64,000 nucleotides of DNA from Closterium sp. Naga37s-1 (taxonomy: Eukaryota > Streptophyta > Zygnematophyceae > Desmidiales > Closteriaceae): NCBI GenBank assembly GCA_947471745.1, contig CANJKZ010000533.1, forward strand, positions 134,001 to 198,000, given 5' to 3'. This document shows, piece by piece, positions 59,601 through 64,000 of the stretch (position 1 is the stretch's first letter; every line of letters begins with the position of its first letter). Both the position numbers and the translations under genes were made by a program. Under the pieces are notes generated by a model. The model had not been told where the DNA came from, made no database searches, and saw nothing but the letters and a program-made list of their open reading frames with translations.

Positions 59601-62600
59601 TATGAGCGTGCGGTGCAGCGTATGAGCGGGCGGTGCAGCGTATGAGCGTGCGGTGCAGCGTATGAGCGGGCGGTGCAGCGTATGAGCGTGCGGTGCAGCG
59701 TATGAGCGGGCGGTGCAGCGTATGAGCGGGCGGTGCAGCGTATGAGCGGGCGGTGCAGCGTATGAGCGGGCGGTGCAGCGTATGAGCGGGCGGTGCAGCG
59801 TATGAGCGGGCGGTGCAGCGTATGAGCGGGCGGTGCAGCGTATGAGCGGGCGGTGCAGCGTATGAGCGGGCGGTGCAGCGTATGAGCGGGCGGTGCAGCG
59901 TATGAGCGGGCGGTGCAGCGTATGAGCGGGCGGTGCAGCGTATGAGCGGGCGGTGCAGCGTATGAGCGGGCGGTGCAGCGTATGAGCGGGCGGTGCAGCG
60001 TATGAGCGGGCGGTGCAGCGTATGAGCGGGCGGTGCAGCGTATGAGCGGGCGGTGCAGCGTATGAGCGGGCGGTGCAGCGTATGAGCGGGCGGTGCAGCG
60101 TATGAGCGGGCGGTGCAGCGTATGAGCGTGCGGTGCAGCGTATGAGCGGGCGGTGCAGCGTATGAGCGGGCGGTGCAGCGTATGAGCGGGCGGTGCAGCG
60201 TATGAGCGGGCGGTGCAGCGTATGAGCGGGCGGTGCAGCGTATGAGCGTGCGGTGCAGCGTATGAGCGGCGGTGCAGCGTATGAGCGTGCGGTGCAGCGG
60301 GTGCAGCGTATGAGCGTGCGGTGCAGCGTATGAGCGGGCGGTGCAGCGTATGAGCGGGCGGTGCAGCGTATGAGCGGGCGGTGCAGCGTATGAGCGGGCG
60401 GTGCAGCGTATGAGCGGGCGGTGCAGCGTATGAGCGGGCGGTGCAGCGTATGAGCGGGCGGTGCAGCGTATGAGCGGGCGGTGCAGCGTATGAGCGGGCG
60501 GTGCAGCGTATGAGCGGGCGGTGCAGCGTATGAGCGGGCGGTGCAGCGTATGAGCGGGCGGTGCAGCGTATGAGCGGGCGGTGCAGCGTATGAGCGGGCG
60601 GTGCAGCGTATGAGCGGGCGGTGCAGCGTATGAGCGGGCGGTGCAGCGTATGAGCGGGCGGTGCAGCGTATGAGCGGGCGGTGCAGCGTATGAGCGGGCG
60701 GTGCAGCGTATGAGCGGGCGGTGCAGCGTATGAGCGTGCGGTGCAGCGTATGAGCGGGCGGTGCAGCGTATGAGCGGGCGGTGCAGCGTATGAGCGGGCG
60801 GTGCAGCGTATGAGCGTGCGGTGCAGCGTATGAGCGGGCGGTGCAGCGTATGAGCTGGCGGTGCAGCGTATGAGCGTGCGGTGCAGCGTATGAGCGTGCG
60901 GTGCAGCGTATGAGCGGGCGGTGCAGCGTATGAGCGGGCGGTGCAGCGTATGAGCGGGCGGTGCAGCGTATGAGCGTGCGGTGCAGCGTATGAGCGTGCG
61001 GTGCAGCGTATGAGCGGGCGGTGCAGCGTATGAGCGGGCGGTGCAGCGTATGAGCGGGCGGTGCAGCGTATGAGCGGGCGGTGCAGCGTATGAGCGGGCG
61101 GTGCAGCGTATGAGCGGGCGGTGCAGCGTATGAGCGGGCGGTGCAGCGTATGAGCGTGCGGTGCAGCGTATGAGCGGGCGGTGCAGCGTATGAGCGTGCG
61201 GTGCAGCGTATGAGCGGGCGGTGCAGCGTATGAGCGTGCGGTGCAGCGTATGAGCGTGCGGTGCAGCGTATGAGCGGGCGGTGCAGCGTATGAGCGGGCG
61301 GTGCAGCGTATGAGCGGGCGGTGCAGCGTATGAGCGGGCGGTGCAGCGTATGAGCGGGCGGTGCAGCGTATGAGCGGGCGGTGCAGCGTATGAGCGTGCG
61401 GTGCAGCGTATGAGCGTGCGGTGCAGCGTATGAGCGGGCGGTGCAGCGTATGAGCGTGCGGTGCAGCGTATGAGCGGGCGGTGCAGCGTATGAGCGTGCG
61501 GTGCAGCGTATGAGCGGGCGGTGCAGCGTATGAGCGGGCGGTGCAGCGTATGAGCGGGCGGTGCAGCGTATGAGCGGGCGGTGCAGCGTATGAGCGGGCG
61601 GTGCAGCGTATGAGCTGGCGGTGCAGCGTATGAGCGGGCGGTGCAGCGTATGAGCGGGCGGTGCAGCGTATGAGCGGGCGGTGCAGCGTATGAGCGGGCG
61701 GTGCAGCGTATGAGCGGGCGGTGCAGCGTATGAGCGTGCGGTGCAGCGTATGAGCGGGCGGTGCAGCGTATGAGCGGGCGGTGCAGCGTATGAGCGGGCG
61801 GTGCAGCGTATGAGCGGGCGGTGCAGCGTATGAGCGGGCGGTGCAGCGTATGAGCGGGCGGTGCAGCGTATGAGCGTGCGGTGCAGCGTATGAGCGGGCG
61901 GTGCAGCGTATGAGCGGGCGGTGCAGCGTATGAGCGGGCGGTGCAGCGTATGAGCGGGCGGTGCAGCGTATGAGCGGGCGGTGCAGCGTATGAGCGGGCG
62001 GTGCAGCGTATGAGCGTGCGGTGCAGCGTATGAGCGGGCGGTGCAGCGTATGAGCGTGCGGTGCAGCGTATGAGCGTGCGGTGCAGCGTATGAGCGTGCG
62101 GTGCAGCGTATGAGCGGCGGTGCAGCGTATGAGCGCGCGGTGCAGCGTATGAGCGGGCGGTGCAGCGTATGAGCGGGCGGTGCAGCGTATGAGCGGGCGG
62201 TGCAGCGTATGAGCGGGCGGTGCAGCGTATGAGCGGGCGGTGCAGCGTATGAGCGTGCGGTGCAGCGTATGAGCGGGCGGTGCAGCGTATGAGCGGGCGG
62301 TGCAGCGTATGAGCGGGCGGTGCAGCGTATGAGCGGGCGGTGCAGCGTATGAGCGGGCGGTGCAGCGTATGAGCGTGCGGTGCAGCGTATGAGCGGGCGG
62401 TGCAGCGTATGAGCGGGCGGTGCAGCGTATGAGCGTGCGGTGCAGCGTATGAGCGGGCGGTGCAGCGTATGAGCGTGCGGTGCAGCGGGTGCAGCGCATG
62501 AGCGTGCGGTGCAGCGTATGAGCGTGCGGTGCAGCGTATGAGCGGGCGGTGCAGCGTATGAGCGGGCGGTGCAGCGTATGAGCGGGCGGTGCAGCGTATG

Positions 62601-64000
62601 AGCGGGCGGTGCAGCGTATGAGCGGGCGGTGCAGCGTATGAGCGGGCGGTGCAGCGTATGAGCGGGCGGTGCAGCGTATGAGCGGGCGGTGCAGCGTATG
62701 AGCGGGCGGTGCAGCGTATGAGCGGGCGGTGCAGCGTATGAGCGGGCGGTGCAGCGTATGAGCGGGCGGTGCAGCGTATGAGCTGGTGGTGCAGCGTATG
62801 AGCGGGCGGTGCAGCGTATGAGCGGGCGGTGCAGCGTATGAGCGTGCGGTGCAGCGTATGAGCGTGCGGTGCAGCGTATGAGCGGGCGGTGCAGCGTATG
62901 AGCGGGCGGTGCAGCGTATGAGCGGGCGGTGCAGCGTATGAGCGGGCGGTGCAGCGTATGAGCGGGCGGTGCAGCGTATGAGCGGGCGGTGCAGCGTATG
63001 AGCGGGCGGTGCAGCGTATGAGCGTGCGGTGCAGCGTATGAGCGTGCGGTGCAGCGTATGAGCGGGCGGTGCAGCGTATGAGCGGGCGGTGCAGCGTATG
63101 AGCGGGCGGTGCAGCGTATGAGCGGGCGGTGCAGCGTATGAGCGGGCGGTGCAGCGTATGAGCGGGCGGTGCAGCGTATGAGCTGGCGGTGCAGCGTATG
63201 AGCGGGCGGTGCAGCGTATGAGCGGGCGGTGCAGCGTATGAGCGGGCGGTGCAGCGTATGAGCGGGCGGTGCAGCGTATGAGCGGGCGGTGCAGCGTATG
63301 AGCGGGCGGTGCAGCGTATGAGCGGGCGGTGCAGCGTATGAGCGGGCGGTGCAGCGTATGAGCGGGCGGTGCAGCGTATGAGCGGGCGGTGCAGCGTATG
63401 AGCGGGCGGTGCAGCGTATGAGCGGGCGGTGCAGCGTATGAGCGGGCGGTGCAGCGTATGAGCGGGCGGTGCAGCGTATGAGCGGGCGGTGCAGCGTATG
63501 AGCGGGCGGTGCAGCGTATGAGCGGGCGGTGCAGCGTATGAGCGGGCGGTGCAGCGTATGAGCGGGCGGTGCAGCGTATGAGCGGGCGGTGCAGCGTATG
63601 AGCGGGCGGTGCAGCGTATGAGCGGGCGGTGCAGCGTATGAGCGGGCGGTGCAGCGTATGAGCGGGCGGTGCAGCGTATGAGCGGGCGGTGCAGCGTATG
63701 AGCGTGCGGTGCAGCGTATGAGCGTGCGGTGCAGCGTATGAGCGGGCGGTGCAGCGTATGAGCGTGCGGTGCAGCGTATGAGCGGGCGGTGCAGCGTATG
63801 AGCGTGCGGTGCAGCGTATGAGCGGGCGGTGCAGCGTATGAGCGGGCGGTGCAGCGTATGAGCGGGCGGTGCAGCGTATGAGCGGGCGGTGCAGCGTATG
63901 AGCGGGCGGTGCAGCGTATGAGCGGGCGGTGCAGCGTATGAGCGGGCGGTGCAGCGTATGAGCGGGCGGTGCAGCGTATGAGCGGGCGGTGCAGCGTATG
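44641..64000. repeat. Giant 20-bp minisatellite, fourth block (homogenised, two unit types)
   Basis: About 968 copies that are almost all one of two types, GAGCGGGCGG or GAGCGTGCGG. Exceptions are rare: GAGCTGG near 60853, 61613, 62783 and 63183; GTGGGG near 49345; GCGCGG near 56413 and 62135. The 9-bp insertion marker (GCAGCGGGTGCAGCG) occurs at about 54591, 56780, 60295 and 62483, with a one-base-shorter form at 58808. Single 19-bp units occur at about 46445, 46460, 48421, 57499, 60266 and 62115. The array runs off the window end in mid-repeat, so its full size is unknown. Confidence 0.97.

Noticed and set aside
41191..62499. A minus-strand open frame of about 7,100 codons, with others of 300-2,400 codons across 18.4-44.6 kb.
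   Set aside because: The repeat unit lacks stops on that strand and reads the same peptide in every frame. There is no codon bias, no domain and no start context. It is a property of the repeat.
18522..64000. A CRISPR array.
   Set aside because: Repeats abut with no spacers, the unit is only 20 bp, and the surrounding genes have spliceosomal introns.
18522..64000. Telomeric repeat or rDNA spacer.
   Set aside because: The unit does not match TTTAGGG or other telomere types, and no rRNA sequence is present.
1..64000. tRNA genes, riboswitches, bacterial operons or phage genes.
   Set aside because: None was recognised on reading. The coding regions are intron-containing eukaryotic genes. A covariance-model scan for tRNAs was not possible here.

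Overview
The window is eukaryotic nuclear DNA. Genes are split by GT-AG introns, there is a plant-type Ty1/copia retroelement, and the gene families (plant-type GH28 polygalacturonase, hybrid histidine kinase, Rsm22/METTL17 mitoribosome factor) fit a GC-rich streptophyte such as a charophyte alga or bryophyte. That placement is inference from gene families and composition. No marker gene settles the species.

Layout: (1) 1-3622 is the 3' part of a Ty1/copia element: GAG-pre-integrase, integrase, reverse transcriptase, RNase H, a polypurine tract and one 447-bp LTR bounded by TGTTGG/CCAACA. (2) 3847-6293, minus strand, is a five-exon GH28 polygalacturonase-like gene. It has a signal peptide and a complete fold signature, but all three catalytic aspartates are replaced. 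(3) 6294-7329 is non-coding. (4) 7330-10129 is a satellite of about 16 copies of a 181-bp unit. (5) 10342-15458, plus strand, holds the last five exons of a hybrid histidine kinase: an ATPase domain split by a very long low-complexity insertion, then two receiver domains. Its sensor and phospho-acceptor-histidine region is not in the window. (6) 15799-18483, plus strand, holds the first seven exons of an Rsm22/METTL17-like gene. (7) From 18522 to the end of the window runs a minisatellite of a 20-bp unit (consensus GTATGAGCGGGCGGTGCAGC, roughly 2,260 copies, at least 45.5 kb). It starts just after the donor site of exon 7 of the Rsm22-like gene, so it appears to lie inside that gene. One 153-bp unique island at 21154-21306 interrupts it.

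The array has distinct zones. From 18.5 to 35.4 kb there are many unit variants and few indels. From 35.4 to 44.6 kb single-base indels are frequent, with clean blocks in between. From 44.6 to 64 kb almost only two unit types occur, differing at one base, arranged in nested higher-order repeats. The reverse strand of the array is open in all three frames because the unit has no stop on that strand and 20 is not a multiple of 3. The enormous reading frames there are by-products of the repeat, not genes.

The three host genes do not form a pathway. What unites the locus is tandem repetition in or beside gene introns: a satellite upstream of the kinase exons, (CATGG)12 against a kinase splice acceptor, a 10-bp repeat and a duplicated exon piece in the Rsm22-like gene, and finally the giant 20-bp array. 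All exon joins were deduced by hand from reading frame, GT-AG sites and family resemblance. None is supported by transcripts here.
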